The position numbers were made by a program, and so were the translations under genes. Positions 25,907-36,110 of a stretch of 64,000 bases of DNA are shown piece after piece. The notes beneath the pieces were generated by a model. It was not told where the DNA came from, searched no databases, and was given only the letters and a program-made list of their open reading frames with translations. Each line of letters starts with the position of its first letter. The stretch's first letter is position 1. The stretch comes from Palleniella muris (GTDB lineage Bacteria; Bacteroidota; Bacteroidia; Bacteroidales; Bacteroidaceae), in the NCBI RefSeq assembly GCF_004792655.1, contig NZ_SRZC01000003.1, forward strand, positions 1-64,000. Direction: 5' to 3'.

Positions 25907-26905
25907 ATGGAATTTGCGAATAAAGAATATATGCTCCTGCTGCTGTTGCTGATACCGTACCTGATATGGTATGTGCGTTTCCGCAAGCATACAGAAGCAA
26001 CAATGACACTCAGTGATACATGGGTGTTGAAAGATGCTCCCAAGACATTGCGCCAGCGTCTGTCATGGCTCCCAATGGCATTGAGATGCCTTACGCTTGT
26101 GCTGATTGTGTGTGCATTATGCAGACCTCAGACTCAAAATGCATGGGATGAAAAGACAGTGGAAGGTATAGACATCATGCTTGCAATGGATGTGTCGACA
26201 TCAATGCTTGCTGAGGATTTGAAGCCTAACCGTATAGAAGCAGCCAAGAATGTTGCATCGGCATTCATCTCGGACAGACAGAACGACAACATCGGATTGA
26301 CAATATTTGCCGGTGAGGCTTTCACGCAGTGTCCTATGACGACAGACCACGCGGCTCTGCTTAATCTGCTGAAGAGTGTGCAGACTGACATTGCGGCACG
26401 CGGATTGATAGAGGATGGTACAGCAGTCGGTATGGGACTGGCAAATGCAGTGACGAGGCTTAAGGACTCCAAGGCAAAGTCACGTGTTGTCATACTTCTT
26501 ACGGACGGTTCCAATAACCGTGGCGAGATTTCACCGATGACAGCAGCAGAGATTGCCAAGAGCCTGGGTATACGTGTCTATACCATTGGTGTCGGAACAA
26601 ATAAAGTTGCGCCTTATCCCACGATTGTTGCAGGTAGTGTGCAGTATGTCAACTTACCCGTTGAGATTGACACAAAGACTCTTGAGGATATAGCGAAGAA
26701 AACAGATGGCAATTTTTATCGTGCGACAAACAACAAGGAACTGAATCAAATCTATCAGGATATAGACAAACTTGAACGTTCAAAGCTCAGTGTAAAGAAA
26801 TTCTCTAAGCGGTATGAGGCTTTTCAGCCTTTTGTCATTGCAGCTATACTTTCATTGCTGCTTGAGGTTCTCTTACGATTAACATATTTCAGAAGGATTC
26901 CATAA
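25907..26905 (+). CDS. batA: BatA, von Willebrand A-domain membrane protein
   Basis: Component of the Bacteroides aerotolerance (Bat) system. The 332-aa product has two N-terminal membrane helices (about residues 7-24 and 56-74). It has a VWA domain (about 88-290) with an intact metal-binding MIDAS motif Asp95-x-Ser97-x-Ser99 in MDVSTSM, and a C-terminal membrane helix (about 306-325). It is translationally coupled to the next gene by a one-base overlap. The family was first tied to oxygen tolerance in Bacteroides fragilis; the biochemical activity is unknown. Confidence 0.9.
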   Translation: MEFANKEYMLLLLLLIPYLIWYVRFRKHTEATMTLSDTWVLKDAPKTLRQRLSWLPMALRCLTLVLIVCALCRPQTQNAWDEKTVEGIDIMLAMDVSTSMLAEDLKPNRIEAAKNVASAFISDRQNDNIGLTIFAGEAFTQCPMTTDHAALLNLLKSVQTDIAARGLIEDGTAVGMGLANAVTRLKDSKAKSRVVILLTDGSNNRGEISPMTAAEIAKSLGIRVYTIGVGTNKVAPYPTIVAGSVQYVNLPVEIDTKTLEDIAKKTDGNFYRATNNKELNQIYQDIDKLERSKLSVKKFSKRYEAFQPFVIAAILSLLLEVLLRLTYFRRIP

Positions 26906-28623
26906 TGAGATTCGAAGATTCTACATATCTTATATTATTATTTGTTATCCCGGTGCTTTTTGCATTGAGGTTCTGGATGCTTTGGCTGCGCCGCAAAGCA
27001 TTAAGACGCTGGGGTGGCAAGGAATTGACGTTGCGACAGATGCCTGATGTATCACGACATCGTCCTATGATAAAGTTCTGCCTGCTTATGGGGGCTTTGG
27101 CTCTTATGATAGTCATGATTGCCCGCCCGCAGATAGGCACAAAGGTTAGCAATGAGAAGCGTAATGGCATAGAAGCAATAATATGTATGGATATATCCAA
27201 CTCTATGCTTTGTGAGGATGTTCAACCGTCAAGGCTTGACAAGTCTAAGATGCTTGTTGAGAATATGGTGGAACATTTCGTAAACGATAAAATCGGTCTT
27301 GTTGTCTTTGCCGGTGATGCATTTACTCAGCTGCCGATAACTGCTGATTATGTCTCTGCAAAGATGTTTCTCCAGAGCATAACACCTTCACTCATAGAGG
27401 AACAAGGTACAGACATAGCCAGGGCTATTGAACTGGCACAAAACAGTTTTACGAAACAGCGGAATATAGGTAGGGCAATAATCGTTATCACTGACGGTGA
27501 AGACCATGAAGGCAGAGCCATGGAGGCTGCAAAAGCAGCAAAGAAAGCAGGAATAAAAGTATTTATCCTTGGCGTTGGTTCCGGTAAAGGTGCACCAATA
27601 CCAAATGGTGAAGGTGGATATATGATAGATAATTCAGGCAATGTAGTCATGACACGTTTGAATGAACAGATGTGTCGCGACATAGCATCAGCAGGAAGTG
27701 GCACATACATCCATGTAGATAACACTAATGAAGCGCAGGAAAGATTGAATTCTGAATTGGCAAAAATGCAGAAGAGTGAGGTAAGTTCTGTAATATATAG
27801 CGAGTATGATGAGCAGTTTCAGGTAGTTGGATTAATAGCCATATTGCTTTTGGTACTTGAAGTCCTTGTATTTGAAGCGAAACCATCATATCAAAAAGCC
27901 ATGAATCTGTTCAAGAAGAAACATCTTGTCATGGTTGCTATGTTGGTACTTGTCCCGGCAGCCTCTATGGCGCAGAATGACCGCATGCTGATTCGTCAAG
28001 GAAACCGCCAATTCCATTCGCAGCAGTATGAAAAAGCAGAGGCAACATTCAGAAAAGCGGTTGCCGTAAAGCCAAACAATCCTGAGGTGCAGTATAACCT
28101 TGGATGTGCGTTGATGGCACAACAGAAGGATTCCATGGCAATAAAATGTTTCCAAAGAGCAGGGGAACTGCAGCCTAATAAGTTGCGCCGTGCACAGGCC
28201 TATCATAATATGGGTGTTATCTTCCAGCAGCATAAGCAATGGTCTGAGGCTATAGAGGCATATAAGGAATCATTGCGCATGAATCCGAAAGACAATGAGA
28301 CACGTTATAATCTTGCATTGTGCATGAAGCAAAAGAAAGATAACGACAAGAACAATAAGAATAAAGATAAGAATAAAGATAAAAATAAAGAACAAAACAA
28401 CAAAGATAAGAACAAGGATAATAGGGACAATAAAGACAAGAGTAAAGATAAGGACAAAAATAAAGAAAAAGATAATCAGCAGCAGACTCCACAAGACAAA
28501 ATGAGTAAGGAGAATGCTGAACAACTCTTGAATGCTGCAATGCAGCAGGAGCAGGCTACCCAGCAACGGCTGAAGAAAGAACAGACACAGCCACGTCGCT
28601 CCCGTCATCAAAAGAACTGGTAA
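26905..28623 (+). CDS. BatB-BatC fusion: VWA domain plus TPR protein
   Basis: A 572-aa protein joining two normally separate Bat proteins. Residues 1-330 are BatB-like: two N-terminal membrane helices, a VWA domain with MIDAS Asp96-x-Ser98-x-Ser100 (MDISNSM) and a membrane helix near 308-325. From Met333 the sequence restarts like an independent BatC. There is a lysine-rich, hydrophobic signal-peptide-like stretch ending SMAQ (about 333-357), then three or more TPR repeats (about 360-470), then a Lys/Asp/Asn-rich tail from about 478. The retained signal-like segment shows that the fusion came from loss of a stop, and internal initiation at 27901 could still give free BatC. Confidence 0.85.
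   Translation: MRFEDSTYLILLFVIPVLFALRFWMLWLRRKALRRWGGKELTLRQMPDVSRHRPMIKFCLLMGALALMIVMIARPQIGTKVSNEKRNGIEAIICMDISNSMLCEDVQPSRLDKSKMLVENMVEHFVNDKIGLVVFAGDAFTQLPITADYVSAKMFLQSITPSLIEEQGTDIARAIELAQNSFTKQRNIGRAIIVITDGEDHEGRAMEAAKAAKKAGIKVFILGVGSGKGAPIPNGEGGYMIDNSGNVVMTRLNEQMCRDIASAGSGTYIHVDNTNEAQERLNSELAKMQKSEVSSVIYSEYDEQFQVVGLIAILLLVLEVLVFEAKPSYQKAMNLFKKKHLVMVAMLVLVPAASMAQNDRMLIRQGNRQFHSQQYEKAEATFRKAVAVKPNNPEVQYNLGCALMAQQKDSMAIKCFQRAGELQPNKLRRAQAYHNMGVIFQQHKQWSEAIEAYKESLRMNPKDNETRYNLALCMKQKKDNDKNNKNKDKNKDKNKEQNNKDKNKDNRDNKDKSKDKDKNKEKDNQQQTPQDKMSKENAEQLLNAAMQQEQATQQRLKKEQTQPRRSRHQKNW
28357..28392 (+). repeat. Short tandem repeat in the batB-batC tail
   Basis: Two perfect 12-nt units AAGAATAAAGAT (28357-28368 and 28369-28380) and a third degenerate unit (28381-28392). 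They lie inside a longer A-rich stretch coding for a Lys/Asp/Asn-rich segment. Unit length is a multiple of three, so copy-number change would alter length but not frame. Confidence 0.7.
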
Positions 28624-28627
28624 TTTT

Positions 28628-31186
28628 ATGAAACGACTATACTCTTTTTTTATACTGATAATCTGCATAGCTCATGCAGCTGCGCAGACAATAAATGTGA
28701 CTGTGCCCCAACATGTTGCTGTCGGTGAACAGTTCAAATTGATGTATACCATACAAACGAAGGATGTAAAAGGCTTCCGTGGTGGCAATGTTCCTGATGG
28801 AATAGATGTCCTGATGGGACCTTCTACAAGTACGCAGTCAAGTTTCCAAATGGTTAACGGTCATACAAGCAGTTCTTCTTCCATAACCTATACTTACATA
28901 TTGTCAGCAGAAAAGGCGGGTACATATACGATTGGTGCAGCGCATGCAAAGGTGTCAGGAAAGGATGTAGTGTCAAAGGCTGTGAAGATAAAGGTCAGTG
29001 GACAAGCCCAAGCGACGAATAATGGTGGAAGGATGCAGCAACAACCAGGTGCGCAGATTCGTCAGGCAGGTTCGAGAATATCCGGAAATGACTTGTTCAT
29101 AAAGGTGACTGCCAACAAAAAGACTGTCCATGAGCAGGAACCGATACTATTGACATATAAGGTCTATACACAAGTAGAACTGACACAACTTGAAGGCAAG
29201 ATGCCTGATTTGACTGGATTCCATACTCAGGAAATAGCCTTGCCACAGCAGAAGTCTTTCCATATTGAGAATGTAAATGGACGTCCTTATCGGTGTGTCA
29301 CATGGAGTCAGTATGTGATGTATCCTCAGATGACGGGAAAGTTAGAAATTCCGTCAATAACGTTCAAGGGCATTGTCGTACAAGAAAATACAAATGTGGA
29401 TCCTTTTGAGGCTTTTTTCAATGGTGGCTCTGGATACATAGAGGTAAAAAGGAACATTGTGGCTCCTTCTGTCAATGTCAATGTATTGCCTTTGCCAACT
29501 CGTCCTGCAGGATTCTCAGGGGGAGTCGGAACATTCTCCATTTCCGGTTCATTGAACAAAAAGACAGTAACTGCTAATGACCCTGTTACATTGCGGGTTG
29601 TAATCAGTGGCAATGGTAACCTGAAACTGATAAAGCAACCTGTTGTCCAGTTTCCAAAAGATTTTGACAAATATTCCCCAAAGTCATCTGATAAGACAAA
29701 GTTAACAGGAAATGGCTTGGAAGGCAGCATGATTTATGATTACCTCTTTGTGCCAAGGCGTCAAGGAGAATACACGATTCCTGCTGTTGAATTTACGTAT
29801 TATGATATAGAAGCAAACTCTTATAAGACTATAAAGACACAACCGCAGACAATTAGTGTGACTCCGGGAAAGGGCAATGCTAACACTGTTGCCGATTTCT
29901 CTGAGAAAGATGAGGATATCAGAGGCTTACATTATACTGATGACCATACACTGAAGCGGGATATTATCTTTGGAAGTGCTGTTTACCAGTCTGTTATAGT
30001 TCTTATAACTTTAGGATGTCTTCTCCTTATATGGATATTCCGTAAGCGTGCCGTCTCAAATGCCGACATTGTTGGTATGAAGGGAAAGAAAGCGAATAAG
30101 GTGGCAGTAAAGCGTTTGAAGCGTGCTGCAAAACTTATGAAAGAACAGAAGGAGTCAGAATTCTACGATGAGGTGCTACGCGCTTTGTGGGGATATGTTG
30201 GTGACAAACTCAATATACCTGTCTCTGAGCTGTCACGCGAAAATATTACAGAGCGTCTTGCAGCACGTAATGTAGGAAAAGGAATAATAACAATATTTGT
30301 TGATGCTATTGACGAATGTGAATATGCCCGATACGCACCAGGAGAGGCGTTGGGAAAAATGTCTGCTGTTTACGAAAAAGCTATGAATGGAATAACCGAT
30401 ATCGATGATTTCTTGAAATCCGGCAAATCAAAGAAGTCTAATGGTGCTGCATTTGTTATAATGCTTCTGATGGTTCTGCCGTCAGTGGCAATAGCTAACA
30501 ACACTGCGTCAGGTGCATACGTTAATGGTAACTATCAGCTTGCAATAAAGCACTATGGACAGCTTGTAAAAAAAACACCATCTGCGGAAAATTACTACAA
30601 TCTGGGGAATGCATATTATCGCAGCGACAATATTGCGCAGGCACTTATCGCATATAACAAAGCAGCGCTTCTTGCCCCTGCCGACAAAGATATAGCGCAT
30701 AATCTGCATGTGGCACGCTCAAAGACTATTGACAAAATGCATCCAACAACAGACACATTTATTGTAGCTTGGTGGAATGTTTTTGTACAAATGTTCAATA
30801 CAAATGTTTGGGCTATTATGGCAATAGTGTCTTTGATTGCTGTTGCTGTTTTTGTCCTGATATTTTTATTTGCGGACATTGTCATACTCCGCCAGATAGC
30901 ATTCTTTGGTGGAATTGCCATGTTTGTCTTGTTTGTGCTGTGTAATTTATGTGCCTATTCACAGTATCGGGCACTTACAGCCAATGATGGGGCGATTGTA
31001 ATAACAACTGACAGTGCCGTAAGAAAATCTCCGGAAATGAAGTCGCAGGAAGAGACTGTCGTGCATGAGGGCACGTACATGAAGATAACGGATGAGACAA
31101 TAAAAGGCTGGTATGAGGTACGCCTTGATGACGGCACAGAAGGCTGGATCTTGGCAAACACAGTTGAGAAGATAGTCATCCCATAA
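28628..31186 (+). CDS. BatD-BatE fusion: oxygen-tolerance protein with TPR and SH3 parts
   Basis: An 852-aa protein joining BatD and BatE. It starts with a signal peptide (residues 1-19, ending AAAQ) and a large beta-rich BatD region (about 20-440). A membrane helix (about 452-472) and a cytoplasmic helical domain (about 485-590) follow. At about 600-622 a lysine-rich hydrophobic stretch ending SVAIAN looks like a former BatE signal peptide. After that come TPR-like repeats (about 623-690), two or three membrane helices (about 705-780) and a bacterial SH3 domain (about 787-850, including GWYEVRL and GWILANT). It is the last gene of the Bat cluster. The two halves match separate genes in Bacteroides. 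Confidence 0.85.
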   Translation: MKRLYSFFILIICIAHAAAQTINVTVPQHVAVGEQFKLMYTIQTKDVKGFRGGNVPDGIDVLMGPSTSTQSSFQMVNGHTSSSSSITYTYILSAEKAGTYTIGAAHAKVSGKDVVSKAVKIKVSGQAQATNNGGRMQQQPGAQIRQAGSRISGNDLFIKVTANKKTVHEQEPILLTYKVYTQVELTQLEGKMPDLTGFHTQEIALPQQKSFHIENVNGRPYRCVTWSQYVMYPQMTGKLEIPSITFKGIVVQENTNVDPFEAFFNGGSGYIEVKRNIVAPSVNVNVLPLPTRPAGFSGGVGTFSISGSLNKKTVTANDPVTLRVVISGNGNLKLIKQPVVQFPKDFDKYSPKSSDKTKLTGNGLEGSMIYDYLFVPRRQGEYTIPAVEFTYYDIEANSYKTIKTQPQTISVTPGKGNANTVADFSEKDEDIRGLHYTDDHTLKRDIIFGSAVYQSVIVLITLGCLLLIWIFRKRAVSNADIVGMKGKKANKVAVKRLKRAAKLMKEQKESEFYDEVLRALWGYVGDKLNIPVSELSRENITERLAARNVGKGIITIFVDAIDECEYARYAPGEALGKMSAVYEKAMNGITDIDDFLKSGKSKKSNGAAFVIMLLMVLPSVAIANNTASGAYVNGNYQLAIKHYGQLVKKTPSAENYYNLGNAYYRSDNIAQALIAYNKAALLAPADKDIAHNLHVARSKTIDKMHPTTDTFIVAWWNVFVQMFNTNVWAIMAIVSLIAVAVFVLIFLFADIVILRQIAFFGGIAMFVLFVLCNLCAYSQYRALTANDGAIVITTDSAVRKSPEMKSQEETVVHEGTYMKITDETIKGWYEVRLDDGTEGWILANTVEKIVIP

Positions 31187-31214
31187 ATATAAATAGTTAC
31201 ATTCATTAAATATT

Positions 31215-31856
31215 ATGCTGAATATAAAGACATTTGAGGTTAATCCACTGCATGAGAACTGTTATGTTGTCAGTGATGATACAACAGAATGTGTCATCAT
31301 AGACTGCGGTGCGTTTACACCTGAAGAGCAGAATGAGATAATAGAATACATAAAGTCTGAAGGATTAAAGCCTAAACACCTCGTTGCAACACATGGGCAT
31401 TTTGATCATAACCTTGGCATAGATGCCATGTACAAAGAGTTCGGACTGAAACTTGAAATTCATCGTGGCGATGAGCGCGTAATACGTGAGATAAAGGAGC
31501 AGGCAGAAGCCATGTGTGGAATTATAGTCGGTTTTGTTCCACAGATAGGTCAATTCCTTAATGGTAATGACGAGATTTGTTTCGGTTCACACACACTGAA
31601 AGTCATTGCTACTCCAGGTCATTCTATGGGAGGTGTATGCTACTATTGCGAGGAAGAAGGCGTGCTGTTTTCAGGGGATACCCTATTCCGTTTGTCAATT
31701 GGCAGGACAGATTTCCCGGGAGGCTCTATGTTCATGATAATAAATTCCCTTCGTTATCTGTGCCAATTGCCTGACAGCGTTACTGTCTATCCGGGACATG
31801 GACCACAGACAAATATGGGATATGAGGTTGCCCACAATCCCTATTTGGACCGATAA
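31215..31856 (+). CDS. Metallo-beta-lactamase-fold hydrolase (glyoxalase II-like)
   Basis: Zinc or iron hydrolase of 213 aa with the full binuclear metal motif: THGHFDH (about residues 60-66), His in TPGHSMGG (about 135-142), Asp in FSGDTLF and the final His in YPGHGPQT. The short form without an extra C-terminal domain is common among glyoxalase II-like hydrolases of Bacteroidota. The substrate is not certain. It lies 28 bp after batD-batE and 15 bp before ruvC. Confidence 0.85.
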   Translation: MLNIKTFEVNPLHENCYVVSDDTTECVIIDCGAFTPEEQNEIIEYIKSEGLKPKHLVATHGHFDHNLGIDAMYKEFGLKLEIHRGDERVIREIKEQAEAMCGIIVGFVPQIGQFLNGNDEICFGSHTLKVIATPGHSMGGVCYYCEEEGVLFSGDTLFRLSIGRTDFPGGSMFMIINSLRYLCQLPDSVTVYPGHGPQTNMGYEVAHNPYLDR

Positions 31857-31871
31857 TAAGAAAGTCATTTG

Positions 31872-32438
31872 ATGAATCTACCTGAAAAGATAATCTTAGG
31901 TATTGATCCGGGCACGAATGTTATGGGATACGGTGTGCTGAAAGTTGTCGGCAACAAGGCTGCAATGGTAAGCATGGGCGTAATCGACATGAGGAAAATG
32001 AGTGACCCGTATCTCAAATTGGGGTATATCTTCAAACGTGTGACAGGAGTCATAGAAGAATATCTGCCTGATGAACTTGCCATAGAAGCTCCTTTCTATG
32101 GACAGAATGTACAGTCGATGTTGAAACTCGGCAGAGCACAAGGAGTTGCGATAGCTGCTGCTATACAGCGTGATATACCTATCCATGAATATGCTCCTTT
32201 GAAGATAAAAATGGCTTTAACTGGTAATGGTGGAGCTTCAAAAGAACAAGTTGCAGGCATGTTGCAAAGAATGCTTAATATTAACAAGGATGACATGCCA
32301 AAGTTCATGGATGCTACCGATGCGCTTGCTGCAGCATATTGCCATTTCATCCAAATGGGCAAACCGGAGACCGGAGCAAAGCATTATGGCTCATGGAAGG
32401 ATTTTGTCACGAAGAATTCTTATAGATGCAAAAAATAA
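31872..32438 (+). CDS. ruvC: Holliday junction endonuclease RuvC
   Basis: Resolves Holliday junctions made during recombination, as a dimer with RuvAB. The 188-aa product has the acidic active site: Asp12 in [14 protein letters not shown], Glu71 in AIEAPFYG and Asp146/Asp149 in [10 protein letters not shown]. The ATG at 31872 is chosen over the adjacent TTG at 31869. The 3' end overlaps the following ABC gene by 13 bp. ruvA and ruvB are not in the window. Confidence 0.95.
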   Translation: MNLPEKIILGIDPGTNVMGYGVLKVVGNKAAMVSMGVIDMRKMSDPYLKLGYIFKRVTGVIEEYLPDELAIEAPFYGQNVQSMLKLGRAQGVAIAAAIQRDIPIHEYAPLKIKMALTGNGGASKEQVAGMLQRMLNINKDDMPKFMDATDALAAAYCHFIQMGKPETGAKHYGSWKDFVTKNSYRCKK

Positions 32439-34003
32439 TAGATATAGAGAATGGGGTATGCCGTATGCCACAATGGAGAATGGCTAAACCTGTAGATTTT
32501 ACTCTCTGTCAGGGAGAACATATTGCTATTGTCGGACCTAATGGCGGTGGAAAGTCCATGCTTGTCGATATTATCACCGGTGCACATGCATTGCAGCCAA
32601 TGAATCCGGTGCATTATGACTTCGCGCCACGCAAGGCGAAAATGGTTTCCGATAACATAAAGTACATGACTTTTCGCGATTCTTATGGCACTGCGGATGG
32701 CACGTACTATTACCAACAACGCTGGAACCAGAATGATATAGAAGAGTCACCTCTTGTTTCTGACCTTCTTGACGAGGCATTCCGCATAGCAGAGGAGGGA
32801 CTTGTGCGCAAGACTGTTTTTGACAAATTTGTTGTCAGAGATGAGACTCCCGAACAGGAAAGGCAGAGACTTGCAGAGGAAGAAACAGACCGTAGAGCCA
32901 TGCACAATGAACTTGAGAAGGTGCGTAAGCGTTTGTATGATATGTTCAATCTCGAAACACTCCTTGACAAGCATGTTATCTTGTTGTCAAGTGGAGAGTT
33001 GAGGAAATTCCAGTTGACAAAAACCCTCTTGACAAATCCACGTGTGCTTATCATGGACAATCCGTTTATTGGGTTGGATGTTACGGCGCGTCAACAGCTT
33101 CATGATTTCCTGAGAGTGCTTGCTTCGGAAACAACTGTGAGCATCATTCTTGTTCAGTCGAAGAGTGATGACATTCCGGACTTTATTACTCATGTAGTTG
33201 AGGTAAGGGATATGGTTGTTGGTGAGAAAAAGACTCTCGCACAATATAAAGAAAATGTCAGTCCTGTTCCTGAACATGTTCTTGATGAATGGCGGGAGCA
33301 GCAGATAAAATCATTGCCGGACACTTGCATTGATGCTGAAAGTATTGTTGATTTCCGTAATGTAAATATCCGTTATGGTTCACGTACAATACTGAGAGAC
33401 CTTTCACTTTCTGTGAATCGTGGTGAGCATTGGGCACTGTCAGGTGAAAATGGTGCTGGAAAATCAACGCTTCTCTCTATTGTATGTGCCGACAATCCTC
33501 AGGCTTATGCTAATGACATTGTGCTTTTCGGGCATCAGCGTGGAAAGGGTGAGTCTATATGGGACATAAAGAAGCATATTGGATATATATCACCCGAAAT
33601 GCATCGTGCATTCCAGCGTGACCTTCCATGCTTGCATATTGTTGCATCAGGAATGTCGGACATGAACGGATTGTACCAAGCACCGAAAGCACATCAAATA
33701 GAGCAATGCCTTTTCTGGATGAGAATCTTTGGTGTGGAGCATGTTGCTGAAAGGACATTCCTTAAACTTTCGAGTGGCGAACAGCGTCTTGTACTTCTTG
33801 CCCGTACATTTGTCAAAGACCCGGCACTGCTTATTCTCGACGAGCCTTTGCATGGTCTTGATTTATATAATCGGTGTATGGTGAAAGACATCATCAATGC
33901 TTTCTGTCGGCGCCCGGGCAAAACATTAATTATGGTAACACACTATAAAGATGAGTTGCCTGATTGCATTGACCATGAGATTTTTCTTAAACGAATGAAC
34001 TGA
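32426..34003 (+). CDS. ModF-like tandem ABC ATPase
   Basis: Soluble protein of 525 aa with two ATP-binding cassettes and no membrane segment. The first half has Walker A GPNGGGKS (near residue 36), signature LSSGELRK and a Walker B ending IMDNPF. In this half the catalytic Glu after Walker B is replaced by Asn, so it may bind ATP without hydrolysis. The second half has Walker [10 protein letters not shown] (near 338), signature LSSGEQR and intact LILDEP. The arrangement resembles ModF/PhrA, a protein of uncertain function near molybdate transport genes in E. coli. No molybdate genes are nearby here. Confidence 0.82.
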   Translation: MQKIIDIENGVCRMPQWRMAKPVDFTLCQGEHIAIVGPNGGGKSMLVDIITGAHALQPMNPVHYDFAPRKAKMVSDNIKYMTFRDSYGTADGTYYYQQRWNQNDIEESPLVSDLLDEAFRIAEEGLVRKTVFDKFVVRDETPEQERQRLAEEETDRRAMHNELEKVRKRLYDMFNLETLLDKHVILLSSGELRKFQLTKTLLTNPRVLIMDNPFIGLDVTARQQLHDFLRVLASETTVSIILVQSKSDDIPDFITHVVEVRDMVVGEKKTLAQYKENVSPVPEHVLDEWREQQIKSLPDTCIDAESIVDFRNVNIRYGSRTILRDLSLSVNRGEHWALSGENGAGKSTLLSIVCADNPQAYANDIVLFGHQRGKGESIWDIKKHIGYISPEMHRAFQRDLPCLHIVASGMSDMNGLYQAPKAHQIEQCLFWMRIFGVEHVAERTFLKLSSGEQRLVLLARTFVKDPALLILDEPLHGLDLYNRCMVKDIINAFCRRPGKTLIMVTHYKDELPDCIDHEIFLKRMN

Positions 34004-34075
34004 CGAAATTTGCCTGTTTTGTATGCCAGATTGAAATAGAAAAATTCACAATCTATTTTGCATGATATATGAATA

Positions 34076-34111
34076 GGGGAATGACACAAGGGCAAAGCCA
34101 TGTCATTCCCC
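34076..34111. terminator. Bidirectional terminator between the ABC gene and glyA
   Basis: Perfect 11-bp inverted repeat GGGGAATGACA at 34076-34086 with its complement at 34101-34111, loop 14. It sits between two convergent genes. Flanks are AT-rich rather than pure T runs, so efficiency is uncertain, but position and symmetry support a shared terminator. Confidence 0.65.
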
Positions 34112-34185
34112 ATCAAATTTGTGTTATATAATGTGAATGTCCAATATTTACACATAGACTTCTCATTATAAGCGATATAAGGCTT

Positions 34186-35466
34186 TTACCACGCAAACAT
34201 TGGGTAGTCTGCCATTACATCATTGACACGCTTGCGTACTGCTGCGATAACCTCAGGATTTTCAGGATCGTTGAGCACTGTTTCGATAAGTTCTGCGATA
34301 AGAACCATCATATCCTCTTTTGCACCACGTGTTGTCATGGCAGGAGTACCAAGACGGATTCCTGATGTCTGGAATGCAGAACGTGTATCGAATGGAACCA
34401 TATTCTTGTTAACTGTGATGTCAGCTGAAACGAGAGCGTTCTCAGCAACCTTACCTGTCAGTTCAGGGTATTTGGAGCGGAAGTCAACAAGCATAGAGTG
34501 GTTGTCTGTTCCACCGGAAACGATTGTGAATCCACGCTTCATCAGTTCGTCGGCAAGCACCTGAGCGTTTTTCTGCACTTGCTTTGCCCATTCCTTGAAC
34601 TCCAGCTGTAGAGCTTCTCCGAATGCAACAGCCTTGGCTGCAATGACATGTTCCAACGGACCGCCCTGTTGTCCCGGGAACACAGCAGAGTTAAGAAGCT
34701 GTGACATCTTCTTTACCACCCCCTTTGGTGTTGTATAGCCCCAAGGGTTATCAAAATCCTTACCCATAAGGATTATACCACCACGAGGACCACGCAAAGT
34801 CTTGTGAGTTGTGGATGTAACGATATGTGCGTATTTAACAGGGTTGTCGAGTATGCCTGCAGCGATAAGACCGGCAGGGTGCGCCATATCTATCATGAGC
34901 AGTGCACCAACCTTGTCAGCAATCTCGCGCATGCGCTTGTAGTCCCACTCGCGTGAATAAGCCGAGCCACCACCAATAATGAGCTTCGGTTTGTTTTCGA
35001 TAGCGAGCTTCTCCATGTTGTCATAGTCGACGCGCCCGGTCTCTTGGTTGAGTTTATAGCCAACAGGGCGGTAAAGTATACCAGAGGTATTCACAAGAGA
35101 ACCGTGTGAGAGGTGACCGCCATGGTCGAGGTCCATGCCCATGAAGCAGTCTCCAGGTTTCAGGACAGCAAGAAGCACAGCTGCATTTGCCTGTGCACCG
35201 GAGTGAGGCTGTACATTGGCGTATTCTGCTCCGAACAGTTCGCATACGCGGTCAATTGCAAGTTGTTCCACCTTATCCACCACTTGGCATCCACCATAAT
35301 AGCGTTTGCCCGGGTAGCCTTCTGCATACTTGTTTGTAAGGCAGGAGCCCATTGCCTGCATTACCTGATCACTAACAAAGTTCTCACTTGCGATGAGCTC
35401 CATGCCTTTATGCTGGCGCTGGTACTCCTGGTCGATTAAATCGAAGATTACTTGATCTTTTACCAT
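34186..35466 (-). CDS. glyA: Serine hydroxymethyltransferase
   Basis: PLP enzyme that converts serine and tetrahydrofolate to glycine and methylene-tetrahydrofolate. The 426-aa product has the family core, including SGAQANAA, the SAYSREWD region, and the PLP-lysine motif [13 protein letters not shown] (Lys near residue 229). Length is typical. It lies 66 bp after pyrI in the same direction with no promoter-like sequence in the gap, so it is probably read with pyrBI. Confidence 0.97.
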   Translation of the reverse strand: MVKDQVIFDLIDQEYQRQHKGMELIASENFVSDQVMQAMGSCLTNKYAEGYPGKRYYGGCQVVDKVEQLAIDRVCELFGAEYANVQPHSGAQANAAVLLAVLKPGDCFMGMDLDHGGHLSHGSLVNTSGILYRPVGYKLNQETGRVDYDNMEKLAIENKPKLIIGGGSAYSREWDYKRMREIADKVGALLMIDMAHPAGLIAAGILDNPVKYAHIVTSTTHKTLRGPRGGIILMGKDFDNPWGYTTPKGVVKKMSQLLNSAVFPGQQGGPLEHVIAAKAVAFGEALQLEFKEWAKQVQKNAQVLADELMKRGFTIVSGGTDNHSMLVDFRSKYPELTGKVAENALVSADITVNKNMVPFDTRSAFQTSGIRLGTPAMTTRGAKEDMMVLIAELIETVLNDPENPEVIAAVRKRVNDVMADYPMFAW

Positions 35467-35532
35467 TGTCGTCTTTTACCTATGTTTGGGTTAATGATTG
35501 TACATATTTGCCGGAAAAACTGACATGAAAAC

Positions 35533-35997
35533 CTATTTGCAAAGTTCCACCTTGTCTATGTCCTGCACTTTGTCACAGTAACGGCAGCGCAGTTCCGGAT
35601 GTGGAGAAAGTTTGTCAACTACGGTGAAATATGTTGACATAGGTTCATTGTTTGTAATGCATTTCGGGTTGTTGCATTTTACGATTCCGAGCAGTCTGTC
35701 GGGTAGGGTAACAGTCTTTTTCTCCACCACCTCATAATCATGGATTATGTTCAGAACCACACGATGAGCCACAACGGAAAGCTGTGATATTTCCGCGTCG
35801 CTGAAATATTTGTCCTCAACTTTTATGATACCTTTCTTGCCGAGTTTCTTGGAAATATAGTTTGAACCTATGGTAACAGGTGTATCAATCTCTGATATTT
35901 TCAGAAGGTTAGCCACCTCATAAGTCTTCTCTGCCGGGATATGGTCAATGACGGTGCCGTTCTCGATTGCCGCCACAATACGTTCTTTCTTGGACAT
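35533..35997 (-). CDS. pyrI: Aspartate carbamoyltransferase regulatory chain
   Basis: Regulatory subunit that binds nucleotides and zinc and links PyrB trimers in aspartate transcarbamoylase. From the ATG at 35997 the product is 154 aa, the usual size. A reading from 36030 only adds unconserved residues. The C-terminal zinc site has four cysteines in CNNPKC and CRYC. The allosteric domain occupies about residues 8-97. It lies 113 bp after pyrB. Confidence 0.95.
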   Translation of the reverse strand: MSKKERIVAAIENGTVIDHIPAEKTYEVANLLKISEIDTPVTIGSNYISKKLGKKGIIKVEDKYFSDAEISQLSVVAHRVVLNIIHDYEVVEKKTVTLPDRLLGIVKCNNPKCITNNEPMSTYFTVVDKLSPHPELRCRYCDKVQDIDKVELCK

Positions 35998-36110
35998 ATC
36001 GTTCTGTTTATTGTGTTTGAAATGTTGCATAAATCCCTACAATGTCCATCTGCATCAAATGCCCACGGTATAACTTGTGTATGAATTATGACATGCAAGG
36101 GATTGTGCTG

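Noticed and set aside
28336-28495. A-rich tract in the batB-batC tail as a phase-variable switch
   Set aside because: The repeat unit is 12 nt and imperfect, so slippage would not change the reading frame.
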